Positions 1 through 12,519 are shown, counted from the first letter of the stretch. The stretch: DNA of 64,000 nt from Apostichopus japonicus (GCF_037975245.1 NC_092570.1:6553001-6617000), one strand, 5' to 3'. Notes: generated by a model from the letters alone, not told the origin. A program made the numbers and translations.

Positions 1-3000
1 TTCTTACAAAACTGAGAGAGCTCAAAGGTCACTGATAATGGCCTCAGATTTTAGCGCAAAAAATCAATGAGACATTCAAATGTTTCAAAATGCTTTTTGA
101 AGGTGGCCGTTAAATGCATACATGTCAAAATCCTGTGACCAATCAGTTGACTTTCTCTATCATACAGTACTTGTGGGCAAAACACTGATGACGCTTAACA
201 CATTGAGACTGGGCGGACAATTAAAACATGGCTGTTTATAAAGTCACCAAATACTACTAAACTTGCTTCAAAGAAAATCTTTGTGGTTCTGAAACTTCAT
301 AAAACCAAAAAATCATTGGACCTACCATACAGGTAAATAGGATTGTTAACCTTATGATGTCCATGGTTGTCAGTAACTCCAAAGACAGGTTATCAATCGA
401 TCTAGTTAATCTTTCTATCAATCCCACTTTCACTTTCATGAACTCTCTTCCCACTCTATCTCTCCCCCAACTGAACCTATCTACATTTTTCAATTACCCA
501 AAGAGAATGTATACACAGCACTGATCTTATATTTCCTAAAGAAGGGCAGTAATTCTTTCAACTGGTTGCCCTTCAATCCCTCCCTGTACAGTAAGTACAT
601 TCTATTCCAATTCTCAGATCATAAACAGTTTAGTACAGATCCTAGTGTCATATAAATTTGTTGTCAAATGAACCCAAACATTTTCTGATTTTCTGCTGGC
701 ATATTTTCAGCAAATGCCATGCACACGACCTTATGACCCTATATGATATCAATACCAAGAATTGATCCTTGAGTGGTGACAGGGCAGAATTAAGAAGCAA
801 ACATGTGTGCAAAGGGCCAATTATCCTAAACAGCAGACTAGCTCATGTTATCAATAGTTTCACAACATTATGAATAATACCATTATTTTTTTTTCTTTCT
901 AAAAAGTTAAATTTAATGTTTTTGACTAGTACATATTGACAAAGCAAAACATATAAGGGCAAGACTCATGTTTTGTTTTTGTCTCCTTTTCACCACACTT
1001 TGCCTTCCACCAACTGGTACCTTCTTTCAACAGGACTTTTTTTTTTTGCCTCAGTGAAAAACATTTCCAATGATTTTATTCAGTTTTAAAGAAGGGGGAA
1101 TTTTAGGAAAATATGAACAGGTGGGGAAGTGCTTTTGTACGATAAAAGTCTAGAAGAATTTCTAGCTGGATACCTCCAGGAAGAATGTTTCTGATGCTGA
1201 AAGACACATCACTGTAAATGAGAAGTTTCCAAGGGAGATTATGGTGGTAACTAATTGAACCCCAGGGGAACATTACAGGAGGTCTGTCTCAGTATGCTAT
1301 TATGTAAGAGTTTGCTATAAGAATCCAGTGGATCCATAAGTCTAAGCAATAACAAAGAAAAGAGAGAAATTGGACAGACAACTAACTCCCTTTCAGTATA
1401 AATTTACATAAAAATTGTCTACACGAGTCACTCAGGATCATGTTAAACAATGGTTGATTTAAAAGGACATTGCCTATGTAGGCCATTTCTCACAGTATAG
1501 CCATCTTTACCACATAGTCCACATACATGCGTTACAGTCCTCCACAACCCACAGGTTATAAATGTGCTGACATAGTTTCGGCAAGCTATCAGTGTAACGA
1601 GTGCATACTTTCAGGTAATCTCTACAATATTTGAAGCATATCGCCGATTTTTTGACACTGGCATTCATTTCACAAATTACACACATCAGCAATGGTAACT
1701 AACTACAGGCCTGTATTAAGCTGCCATTTCTATTCAAACCCCAAATCTGTTTATAGCTCCATGGTTCTATCAATCGGAAATGAACCCTGTAAGGGAGGTT
1801 TCCGTACTTCATGCCTGTGGCTAGAATTCCTGATTTATAGGCATGCATTGTTCTAGAAAAGAATGCTAGGACAAAGTTGAGTGTGTACTGACTGACACTT
1901 AACTTCCGATCCATTCCTCAAAATAGTACAATGGTACACATGAGAATTATAAATTCCATACACAGAAAACTGCATCAGTGCAATTGACACTGTTTACTTG
2001 CCCTTGTCTAAGAATTTACTGCCATGTATTTCTTATGGGTGGAACCTGCACATACCTTAACAAAGTCCATTCTGTAAGGCACTCTCCTTGCAATTTAACA
2101 GTTCAGCAAACAAGCTTTGAAAAATGTGTAAATTTTTTTCCTACCATTTAATATAAATGTCACCTTGACTTCACAGTTTTTCTGTCAACCAGAAAACTTG
2201 AGCCTACTAAATTACTCTTGCTTTTGTGTTTGGTAGATTACTATAAAGATTTCACACTAAAAACCCCATAAAAATTCAATTCATCAACTAGACGATATAT
2301 ACAGTAGGTTTCAAATTTGGAATATATACTGGAAGAAATTGTCCACACATTTACTTGAACTGATAGCAAATCTTTGATCAAAACTAAATGACAGAGTCTT
2401 TTGAACAGACATTTGGCAAACGACATACTCTGCTGGATTTCTGGAACTCTTCATTACAAGCAATGATCTATGTGTGAAATAAGGAGACTACCCGAGGGCA
2501 ATACAGAATTTAACAAAACTCATAAACAAGGCTGCAAAATGAATGCTGATGGACCCAGCTAAAAAGACCCAGCTAAAGAGTTTTTCTCCATTACAATGCT
2601 ACTACAGATTTATGAAAACTTCATCTGAGACATCGTTAAGCACAGACTTGCCACTGAATAACGAATGGGGTAGAAGAAAATTAAATCAGTCTAAATTCAA
2701 CACCGGCGTTAATACAGAATGACCTATATCTAATTTGATGCAATTAAGACCCCATCATATGATACTGTAGTGCAGGCATTTCCAGTGCCAGCTGTCAACA
2801 TTAGTACTGTCAGCCTTCTGTATTAAAATCTGTACAGAGGATTACAGTACATCTGGTCTGTTTCCTGTATGGTTCTATCTTTCAGGTCACACCTTTCCCC
2901 TTCTCCTCCATAAACTACTTGTGTATGCATGGACCACCCTTATGCAGTTTCCAATCTAGCATTTAATCTTGACACAAAAAGTAGATGAAAAGGAGGTCCA

Positions 3001-4559
3001 AAGCAGACAAATGGTGGAGGGGAAAAAAAAGCCACAAGAGGCAAGTATAAAGCCAAGAGGAAAGGGAAAGCACTGTTAAAAGATAATCTTATTGTCTGTC
3101 AAGTGTTATTGAGGGAGGTACCATTGTTATCTCCACTTTTGTCAAGATGGTTTCATTGAACTTGAAAGGGGCTGATGAAGTTCTTACCAGAGACATGGCT
3201 TGGGGCCAGACTGGAAAATCAAGAGCTATTTGTTGAGCGACTTTTAGGATAGAACATATGCTGATTGGTAGACTGTAATTGGTTTCTAAATAAAGACTAG
3301 ACTTGGGGGAGCTTTTTTAATGTAGATTGAACACTTTGATGTATTTTGGAGTTCTAAACAAAAGCCCTCTCTGGATGGTTAGAACTTGTGGCTTTTGAAG
3401 AGGTTCTTAGAGTCCCCCTGTACCGTCATCATCTTATGTACAATGCAAAAGTTGCTTTCTGGAGATTAAATGAATTGTGGCAGCTTTGAGAGCATTGAAA
3501 GTTTCGAAAGACAAGGTAGTGTTCAAGCTTACTTCCTCTTCTTGATCAACAAACAAATGTTTATGTCATCTTGTAAGATGCCTGTCCCAGGTCCTTGCCA
3601 CATGGCTTACAATTATGAACTGTGTGATTTTCCTCAGACTCGAAGTGGTTGTTTCTAGTACAAGAATTAGTATTTCAACTTCCAATTCACATTTTTGGAG
3701 AAAGCTACTGTATATATACAATCTTTCCAAACTTTGACCACTGGTGACTTCAAATGGCCTTTGGCATCCACCATTAAAAAAAGCAGCCATGAACTTCCTT
3801 CATGCCATCACCATCATGAACATGCATATTTGACAAAGATCATATTCCAAGTGAAAATTAAGACAGAAAGCAAACAATTTTGAAAGTTCTCTAAAAAAAG
3901 TAAAACTTTGTTAAACACAATGACACAACCCTTTTAGATCTACATGGAATCTATGTTACTTCATATTCACACAATTTGCAATTTTTTTTTTCCTTCTTAT
4001 TGCTGTCAAAGGAAAGGTGGAACTCCCCTAATTGCAGAGTATGTCGAAAGTTATCAAGTACCTCTCAAGTACGTCACAAGCATCTGTCTAATAGAGAACA
4101 TATCATGATTCAAGAAACAACATGGGGACATGGCATATAGGAAATTGCTTGACATCACCGTAGTCATAGTGACCAAACAGGTTAAACACATCTAAGTACT
4201 GATAAGTTCTGTACTTGAACAATGTTTGATTTATATAATCTATGAGCATAAAATTTTTCCAAGAATCATGATTAATAAGAGGTCAGAGACCTGCCCTGTT
4301 CTATTACACCGAATAATCTCCTCAGAGGTAAAGTGTACTAAACTAAGAAGCATAAGGAAGTCATAAAGACATCCATTGCAGAAATCAATATCCTCTATTG
4401 TGTTGGATTGTTTGATCTCCTTTTGTAATGGTTAGCTTGTTCAGGAAGTATTTGAAAAGTCTTTGAAGAAGATAAAGAGGTCACAGGGTTCTCAGGGTGA
4501 GGTCCCTTTTATTTATAGCATTCACTGCTCTGTTAACATTATCATTGAGATGGAAAACA

Positions 4560-4830
4560 AATCTGTCCCTACAGTGTGTGATAGTACGTACTCCAGAGAT
4601 ACCCTCTCTGTTCATTCAGTGAGATACTGTGGGAGGAAGGAACTGGAGCAATGTACCCAAGAATGTCCATACAATGTGGTAGGAGGCACCCTCTGTCACT
4701 AAAGTGTGATAGGGCGACGCATTCAACCAATAGTCCCCCTGTTCCTTCAGTGTCTGTGTGATAGGATAAACTAGAGAAATACCTTGCAGTGTGATGAGAG
4801 AGATTCGAGCACTGCCCTCTGTCCCTAACA
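4560..4830. repeat. Decayed minisatellite built on CTGTCCCTNNAGTGTGATA
   Basis: Variants of a short phrase, roughly CTGT-C-CT followed by CAGTGTGTGATAG, recur at irregular spacing about five times. Units are too diverged to give a clean period. No protein is implied, although two open frames cross it on opposite strands. Confidence 0.4.
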
Positions 4831-5540
4831 ATGTTACAATCTGGGGAAAAATCTCAACGAACATAAAACGCGCTTTCTATTTTCTCCTATGATTGACAAA
4901 ATTTGTTCAACGCAGGCACCCCCACACTGCCAGTGGGTCAACGCAACATGTTGGTTTGGCTTGTTTATGTACCAACACCGATGTTACTAAAAACCTGGCT
5001 TCAACTTCAACGATCATAAACATAACCACACACAATTTACTTAGAATACGGTACTGTGTATTGCTTGATCAGTGAACATCATTTACGTCAGAGCTCAAAA
5101 ACAATTAATTTATTTAGTGACCACGTTTGTGCTTCATTCCTGATACATACAGTATGTCTTTCAAAATCATTTGATTCTCACTACCGTAGATCAGACATAC
5201 ATATATAACAGAGCAAACTTCCAGCAACTGGACCCATTCAATCAATTATTATTAGCTGATGAATCTAGTGTTTTTCAAAGAAACAGGTGTACTATACATT
5301 GAATGGCCTTATGTCTCACTATTAGTTGTCATTCTAAGGATTTCGGTCTCCCAACTGGCCTCACAAAGATTACCAGGAAAGATGGGTTACTAGGGCAATT
5401 ATTAAAGTGAGCCTAACTCTGGCTTTTTGTAGTTCAATGTTCCTAAATCTTTACATACTAAAATGCTGAATCTTGAATTCAGTATGTATGATGTCATAAT
5501 GGCTGACGTTTTACAAAATTTCCCAGTACTAGATTTTCAA

Positions 5541-5705
5541 TATATATATATATTTATATACGTTTTGTTGGTTGGTTGGCATCTATCTTGGCGCAGAGTG
5601 CTCTATGTCCGGTGGACAGAGTGAAGTAGGTGAGAATTAGTTGAGACTAGTGGAACACTAGTAGTTGTTACTCAGAGTTTCATTCGTTGACAACTGATAC
5701 ATAAA
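5541..5705 (-). repeat. Dispersed repeat with TA tail and ACTAGT hairpin
   Basis: The reverse complement of 5,641-5,700 matches 10,005-10,060 over about 50 bases (ATGAAACTCTGAGTAACAAC, then ACTAGTGTTCC and ACTAGT). Both copies sit beside a (TA)n run. This copy contains the near-perfect hairpin CTAGTG-GAA-CACTAG. The family is unclassified. Confidence 0.55.
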
Positions 5706-6094
5706 CATATATGATGTCCAATTAGATTCCAATACATAGAGATCCAGTTTGTTCCAACTTACCAGGTAACATTTAAATTTAAAACCCCACTCTGCATCCT
5801 CTTGTCTAATACTGCTACCAGTAAATCAGAAAATGGTAAAAACCCTTTCGATAAATTGCTGGCTAGCATCACTAAATACTTTAAAACACACGGTCAAAAA
5901 CCCCTACTACTAACAGTTTTGTGTCCTCATGGCAACACTTCAGGGTATACTTGAAAATTTATTCAAGAATCATTGAAGGTCATAAGGTAGCAAAATTAGA
6001 ATGACAGCAGATACTGTAGAAGTGACCAACTGACCATAACATTTAGATCTGAACAGGTCAAAACAAAAGGGCTATGGACATGGTTTATGGTCTT

Positions 6095-6300
6095 GTATCT
6101 GGGGGTTGGGGTGGTGGTTGGGAGGCGTTCCCAATGGGACACAAACCAGCGCAGGTTATCATTTATATACCTGGCAGTGGGTGAAGAGAGGCAATTGAGA
6201 TATTTAGGTGCCTTGCCCAAGGACACAACATAATGATCTGGCTAGGACTATGTCTGTTATCCTTACCATCTCAAGTCCATTGCCTCAGCCTTTTGACCAA
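6095..6300 (-). mobile_element. tRNA-derived SINE fragment, minus orientation
   Basis: Read on the minus strand, it starts with a decayed tRNA-like head (CAAAAGGCTGAGGCAATGGA). The central block TGTGTCCTTGGGCAAGGCAC follows, shared with the SINE at 43.7 kb and, with changes, the one at 58.5 kb. A CTC-rich segment comes next. The head no longer has a clean box B, so this is a dead copy. Confidence 0.6.
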
Positions 6301-6783
6301 AACTCCCTAGAAAGTAGACTTACTGTAACTAACATGTGACACTGATTTCTCTAAAATTAAGCACATTAGAATGCAAACTGCAAACTAAAACCCCCAGTTC
6401 GGAAGAACCCTACCCTCCTCATTGACAAAAAAAATATAACTTATGGTTGTAAGATTGAGGAAGAATTTACTTTAGGGCTTGTGAAGATACATCAACTCGG
6501 TCATTTTTGGTCATGTACCTGAAAGTATAAGTGAAGAGGTGTCAATCGGCGGATAGCTTAAATTTGCTTTGGCTTGGGGACTGAGCTATAGATATGACAA
6601 TATATCTGTCATAACTTGGCAACATAAAAACCTACACAAACCTACCAAAATAATCTCAAACTGTCTGACACAAGAAGGCAACATTTTTTTCATTCTTTTG
6701 CAACTTTTTAATCACATATAATTTATGAACTTAACAGGAGAGAGAGAGATAAAAATAATATAAAGCAAGAAAGGGTTACTCAC

Positions 6784-7307
6784 TCAAGAAAATATTGCTG
6801 TCCGTTAGGTGTATGGGCGACCTCCCATCCGGGTGGAAGAGGTATTGATGATAAAATATCTGCGTTATCCGTTATATCGTAACTCTGCTGTTTCAAATGT
6901 TGAACTTGGAGGGATTGCTGGCCAACAGCAGACCTCATTTCCTGCAAGATGGCGGGCGACGACCGTGCCCGCTGATGCACAATGTTCAGTCCATGGGTCG
7001 ACAGTGATTGCGGACCGCTAGGTGGGGAAGTTATCCCCGAATCTGTGGGAGAATCACTATAATGAGATTCGTCTTGACTGGAATCTCGCCGGTGGTTACC
7101 GTTAGGGCTTAGCCTTGGTCCAGGTTGAGAGAAAAATGACGGCGGCAAATTACGTTCTTTCATAGGCTTTGGCAGTTCTTCTTTATCCGCGCTAGGGTGC
7201 AAGACTCTCTGAAACAAATGTTCTAACTCGGTAGCCGAATCTCCCTTCATGTGAGAAATCACCTGTGTCTTCCTATCCTCCGCATCCACCATATCGACAG
7301 ACGTCAT
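6784..7307 (-). CDS. YAP1: YAP/Yorkie transcriptional co-activator, first coding exon (partial gene)
   Basis: Nuclear effector of the Hippo pathway that binds TEAD factors and is held in the cytoplasm after LATS phosphorylation. The exon encodes residues 1-174 plus two bases and ends at a consensus donor (GTGAGT). Residues about 16-60 match the TEAD-binding region: HMKGDSATELEHLFQRVLHP, then LPPSFF. H111-R113-S116 fits the LATS consensus HxRxxS at the position of human S127, followed by SPAI as in the 14-3-3 site. A second site, HLKQQS (S142), has Lys where the consensus has Arg. The exon ends inside WW domain 1 (LPPGWEVAHTPNGQQYFL, first Trp at 161), as in YAP1. ATG 7,307 is the first in frame. 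A 31-base leader and a strong acceptor (T9CTTCAG) lie just upstream, so an untranslated exon exists further right. WW2, coiled coil and PDZ ligand are not in view. Confidence 0.93.
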
Positions 7308-7341
7308 TTTGAATCGAGACTGTCTGACAAATATCTGCCTG
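7308..7341 (-). other. YAP1: YAP 5' leader and splice acceptor
   Basis: On the minus strand a nine-T tract followed by CTTCAG abuts GCAGATATT, 31 bases before the ATG. This implies an upstream noncoding exon and a promoter somewhere in 7.4-15 kb; neither could be located. Confidence 0.7.
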
Positions 7342-9984
7342 AAGAAAAAAAAATTTAATCTAAGTTGTCAAATGTTTCATAGATTTTCAGACTGAACTAA
7401 ATTGTAAAATTATGGAAAATGCATTTTGCAAGTTATATGGACTCAAGTTGAGCTGGGTGTAGTCAGAAGGGGAATTAATCCACCATCAAAAATTATACAA
7501 CAAACTAACACCAATAACTCATTTGTTTTTTTCCAAACTATATCTAAGAATGAATGGAGGGGGGAAAATTGGCACTATTTGAGCTGAGCAGATCTGCTCA
7601 ACATTGCATACATATTATCAGCACTCTTTTTGAAAATTAAGCATATATCCTATTAACTAATTAAACTTCACAACTCAACCAAAACATGTTCTTTTCCAGT
7701 TTGTGCTTTTAAAGTCCACTAATCTCAAAGAAGCAAAAAAATAATGAGCATACTGTACATATACAGGCCACTAGCGTTATACAATTGCAGGAATAAAAAT
7801 TTGGATGAAAACAGGTTATGGGTTTGCAATGACTATTTTGTCAATTGCTATATTATACATGTACAGTACAACTCTGAAAGACTGAAAAGGGTTGAGGCTA
7901 TGAGTGATTAGGTCATGACATTGCATGTTTGCTATGGATGAAACAGGCTTGTTATTGCTTTTGCTTCTACAAGAACATATGTAACTTGAACTTGTGGAAA
8001 ATGTGGCTGAGCTTGAAACCATAGACTTAACTTCTCCTTGATCACTGCTGGAGACAAGGTTAGGTAACCAGTAATCTCTGCTTGAAGTCTTCTGTCAGAC
8101 TGGGACTGGGACAGCCTTTGATATACTTAATGTTAGCTATTTACAAGGAAGCATCCCATAATACCCAGACAAGTAGAATAGAGGTTCCATTTGCCCAGAT
8201 TAGGCACATGCAGAATTTGTATGTTACATGACATGTTAAGATTACCTCACAAAACTAGGGAGACAGATCTGTAACTAAGGAGCAGGGGCCAAAAGTCACT
8301 GTATGCAGTATGAAGTTTTAAACTTATACTTTATAGAGTATGAATGGCTTGTGGCTTGAGTTTACTGCATGAAAAATAAAACCTGATACTACATTTGCAT
8401 CAAACAATGTTAAACAGGTTATAAACAAACTGAGGTCATTTAAACTTAGTCTATAGTCATTTTAATGAATGGAATTAGTACTAATTAGGCTACCTTCGTT
8501 CAGTCTTCGGGATAAATTGACATGTATGTTACCTGTGTGTAAGTGGGAACTGTGAAAAGTCAATTTAACCTTAGGAGTAAATTAAAATAGCACTATGGAT
8601 AAGTATTCTCACCTTTTTAACTTAGTTACAGGAGCCAAACCTGACAAATTTACAGCATCAGTGAAATTCCTCAGATCAAGTCTCCCAATAATCCCATTAC
8701 AATAAACAATCGTAATATGAAATCTCCGAGTTAATTTCCCTTCTCCTTTCTAAAGTCTTTTCAACCTTCAGTTAAGTAAGGAACATAGAGTAAACCGCTC
8801 CTATTTTTTAATGAGAGCTAGCAGCAACAAGTCAACTCAAAGTATACAACAACGAAGTTGACTGGTCTATTCCCTATCCAGTAACATAGGTTCCGGAGTA
8901 GATGGTATTAACACCATACAACACGTAAACTTTCCAACACAAGCTTTAAAACTTCTAAATAAAAGGAAATTCACAAGTTGGAATTGTAGATTTATATCCT
9001 GTGTCATACGTTGGTCTGATGTTGGTAGTTTTATGAAAGAGTTAACACACAAACAACGTCATGCTAACTAAGTAAAGCCTTTTAAATGGTCCGATCCTTG
9101 TATTCTCGGCAAATTTTCACCCGTACCTGCCGTAGGGATCTGTGCGTATATGAAATACAGTGTATATACTGCAGTGTATTAGAAATCACGAATGTTGACG
9201 AAGCTCATCATGCATGTAGGTGCGAATCAACTTGATGAGCCGTAGCACTTAGTTTTCTTGCAACTGGTAGAAAATAATCCAAAATAATATCGTTCATTGC
9301 TACTTTGTCTAAGCCTCATATCATTTCTTTATTTAATCTTGATCGATTTGCATATAATTTGATACATTTACATTGAAAACATGAAAATTATCGTGCACAA
9401 TTAATGAAAAATACAGCCAAAACGTAATTTCTTATATATTATTCCGCCAGAGATTCGCCGTTTCCGGGGCAGTGCGGTCACATCGCAGGGTAAGAGTAAT
9501 ATAATCACTTATTTCGACAGGCATTGGTAAATCAGTAATACGTCACAGTTGCGTAGGCGTGAACTTACTAAAGGATTTAACTGTATCAATGGGCTACCAT
9601 TAGCTCTTCTCTGGTAAATGATTGTTTCGGGGTTATCTCTTTAAACAGAAAATTCTAAGAAAAGGATTGTGTTCTGATCTTAGTGGTTCGCAAAGAAATG
9701 TGCCGCTATAGTTTTCAAAAATTAATTCCACTTTATTGACATGTACACCAATTCGGGATCTGAGGATTTGGCAGGTGAAAACTTGTATGTAAGCAGAACT
9801 ACAATATAACAACATTGTAATGTACCATTCGTTATATTATTGCAAAGGTTGGTAAACACCCACTTCAAAAGAAAATATAATGATCCCAGAAAATCTTAAT
9901 GTTGTAAAGAAAATAACAAAAGGGATGTACATCTTAGCTCTAGATGATTAGCCATGTTGATATTTATATACAGATTTTTTTATA
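7342..9984. other. YAP upstream region, no gene seen
   Basis: Short open frames on both strands lack family resemblance. It probably contains the intron that follows YAP's noncoding exon, and possibly that exon and its promoter. No distinct repeat was found apart from ordinary AT-rich sequence. Confidence 0.4.
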
Positions 9985-10065
9985 CAGAGTTGTCTGATGA
10001 TCGCTCAACGCATGAAACTCTGAGTAACAACTACTAGTGTTCCCACTAGTATCAACTAGTCTCAA
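9985..10065 (+). repeat. Dispersed repeat, second copy, with complementary arms
   Basis: Same family as 5,541-5,705. CAGAGTT before and AACTCTG after can pair around the words CTGATGA and GAAAC, followed by three ACTAGT palindromes. It leads directly into the TA palindrome. Confidence 0.5.
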
Positions 10066-10078
10066 CGGCTACTACCTC

Positions 10079-10159
<81 letters not shown>

Positions 10160-10207
10160 TATATATATATATGTATATATGTATATATATATGTATATAT
10201 GTATATA

Positions 10208-10261
<54 letters not shown>

Positions 10262-10335
10262 CATATATATATACATATATACATATATATATATATCTAT
10301 ATATATATATATATATACAGGAGGTAGTAGCCGGG
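10066..10335. repeat. Palindrome: 16-bp unique arms around about 240 bp of (TA)n
   Basis: CGGCTACTACCTCCTG on the left is the exact reverse complement of CAGGAGGTAGTAGCCG on the right. Everything between is TA dinucleotide with scattered C or G (ATATGTATAT, ATACATAT). The whole can fold on itself as one hairpin or cruciform. The tyrosine/isoleucine open frames on both strands here are only translation of the TA tract. Confidence 0.85.
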
Positions 10336-11556
10336 GGACACTGGGGCACGTGCCCCCACACTTTTGGAACTGTGGCTCAAGGGGAACCCACTCAGCCCAT
10401 ATAGCCAGGGGTTGTATGAACTTACACCAACAATCCAAGCAGGGCAACAGTTCAAGGAGGGACACAATACTCGTGTCCTGCAGCTTTTGAAGTGTTGTTT
10501 TTTTTTCTTATACTAGAGGTACAGATAGGACGATGGAGGGGAATGGCACTTGGGAACCTACTTCCATGTCCAAGCTTATGCATGTTTTTACCCTCAACTT
10601 TAATTATCATTTAATATTTAGTTACGATACTCTCTTCACGTTAGTAAGGAGGGCTGAGTATGATCTCAGAAAAAAAAGTGACGCAAAAAGCTAGGTCAAG
10701 GCGCTTGTCCGGGACGCCCTCTAATGTTGATGCATCTATATATTATAAGCCCAGCCACCGTGTCAATATACGTGGCTGCTCATGATACGTGTGATAACAT
10801 GTTTTGCTTTCCTTGAAAATCCATGGTTTATCTAACCCTCCCAACATATTTTCAAGTAATTATACACATCTGTATTATACGCGATACAACACACATGACC
10901 ATGCATCAGTGGGGTAAGAAAAGTTGGTCGATCTATTTTAACCTATTGAAGTAAATCAAATACAAAAATATTGTTTGTATCTTTATGTTATTCCTCTTGT
11001 TGACTTCCGTTCGGAAATGCAAGTCTGTTGACTAAGGTGTAAACCAGGGTCCAAAGTACACCGCGAGAATTTATACAAACTAGCCTTGCATGACGGAAAC
11101 TATAGAGCTCTGTTTACATATACATTTTGTCTTAAACTTACAACGTGTCGCAAGCCTTTGTTGCCATAGATAGGTAAGAATAAAAGGAGGCGTTCCTTTT
11201 CTCACAAGGAATTTTTTTTAAATACGTGAGACCTATTCCATGCACCAAATTCTCAGAGATAAAAGGAAAAGTCGTGAGAATGCCAAAATTGTTTCAAGAT
11301 TGTGCAATAGTTACATGTGGTCGCAATACACGACGGGACGCAATTGAAAAAATTAAATCTTTAAAATTCTTTTGAATAATTTGGTTGAAAGGTTTCAGTG
11401 TCATTTTTTTGCTCTCTTGTTTATCTTCAATGTTATATTTCTCACAATCAATATTTGTTATTCATCAGATTACTTTGACACGAAATCTTATAAGGATATC
11501 CCGATGACTAAAATCTTTATACACTTTATACACCGTCACGGTATGGGAAGTCATAG

Positions 11557-11558
<2 letters not shown>
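10336..11558. other. Intergenic, no gene seen
   Basis: Unique-looking AT-rich sequence with a GC-richer start (10,330-10,460). The longest open frames carry no recognisable domain. No splice-bounded exon or RNA gene was found. Confidence 0.4.
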
Positions 11559-11560
<2 letters not shown>

Positions 11561-11589
<29 letters not shown>

Positions 11590-11657
11590 CCTATATATAT
11601 ATATATATATATAGGCCTATATATATATATATATATATATAGGCCTATATATATAGG

Positions 11658-11722
<65 letters not shown>
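11561..11722. repeat. Satellite-like (TA)n punctuated by AGGCCT, then (GT)n
   Basis: Four self-complementary TATATAGGCCTATATA blocks are set in TA runs of different length, followed by about nine GT dinucleotides. Each block is its own palindrome. Variable spacing suggests expansion by slippage or hairpin formation. Confidence 0.85.
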
Positions 11723-11730
11723 ATATATGT

Positions 11731-11896
11731 GAGATTCGAACCTCCGGACATACAATCAGCGTCCATAGCCTAGTGGTTAGGGTGTCCGCATATAAAGCGG
11801 GAGGCCCGGGTTCGAACCCCGGTGGAGGCTGGAAGTTTTTCACTGTTCTTGATTTTCCAACCCATTACGATTTCAATTATATATATATTCATTTGC
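11731..11896 (+). mobile_element. tRNA-derived SINE, copy 1, near-intact cloverleaf head
   Basis: Positions 11,759-11,829 fold as a tRNA. The acceptor GCGTCCA/TGGAGGC pairs 6 of 7, the D arm carries AGTGGTTAG, the anticodon stem TCCGC/GCGGG has loop ATATAAA, and the T arm CCGGG-TTCGAAC-CCCGG is perfect. Pol III box A (TAGCCTAGTGG) and box B (GGTTCGAACCC) are present. The head most resembles Glu/Asp tRNAs. No CCA is encoded, and the flank to CAATTATATATATATTCATT is shared with copy 2, so this is a SINE rather than a tRNA gene. Confidence 0.75.
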
Positions 11897-12116
11897 CTTT
11901 GTCGTTTACCTCCATTTCCATTTCATTAACATAAAGTCTGTTCAAAGTATCTCTTTCGATATCCGGCTTTAGGAATCACAAATGATTTCGATTTGGTTAG
12001 CATCATGTTTGATCTCAGTCTAGAGTAAGGCAAAATATGTCACCAAAAACAGAACTAGTATATTGTTCGATACAGGTGACAAACGTCTACAGTGGAATTA
12101 CGACCTTCCTGACCGG

Positions 12117-12280
12117 TCTCGAACCTCTGGACATACAATCAGCGTCCATAGCCTATAGTGGTTAGGGTGTCCGCATATAAAGAGGGAGGCCCGGGTTCGA
12201 ACCCCGGTGGAGGCTGGAAATTTTTCACTGTTTTTGATTTTCCAACCCAGTACGATTTCAATTATATATATATTCATTTG
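12117..12280 (+). mobile_element. tRNA-derived SINE, copy 2
   Basis: Same orientation as copy 1, about 385 bp further on, and near-identical from TCGAACCTC to ATTCATTTGC. It has an extra TA in the D loop and AGAGGG in place of AGCGGG, which weakens the anticodon stem. It is followed by a long (TA)n run. Confidence 0.75.
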
Positions 12281-12281
12281 C

Positions 12282-12314
<33 letters not shown>

Positions 12315-12324
12315 CCATATATAT

Positions 12325-12383
<59 letters not shown>

Positions 12384-12413
12384 CTATATATATAATTATA
12401 TAGATAGATATAG

Positions 12414-12452
<39 letters not shown>
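12281..12452. repeat. (TA)n microsatellite
   Basis: Nearly pure TA with interruptions (CCATAT, ATAATATA, GATAGATA). It abuts the 3' end of SINE copy 2, as (TA)n also borders copy 1. Confidence 0.9.
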
Positions 12453-12455
<3 letters not shown>

Positions 12456-12519
12456 TCATACATAATTAGGTTCAATTGACCCTGGTGTTATAGTAAAATT
12501 TGTCATATCTTATCCGAAT

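Larger units (their letters stand above)
1..6777 (-). other. Probable YAP first intron; no exon recognised
   Basis: This stretch lies downstream of the YAP exon on the minus strand and should be intron, unless the remaining YAP exons are here and were missed. I looked for the second half of WW domain 1, WW domain 2 and a C-terminal PDZ-ligand exon and found none. The open frames present are short, AT-rich and unlike any family I know. It holds a decayed minisatellite, a dispersed repeat and a SINE fragment, listed separately. A large first intron is usual for vertebrate YAP1. Confidence 0.45.

Noticed and set aside
10037-10490. Tyr/Ile-rich ORFs on both strands
   Set aside because: They are translations of the (TA)n tract in every frame.
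11759-11829. Functional tRNA gene (loop would read anticodon ATA)
   Set aside because: The flanks are shared with a second copy, the anticodon is not used in normal tRNA sets, and the acceptor has a mismatch, so a SINE head fits better.
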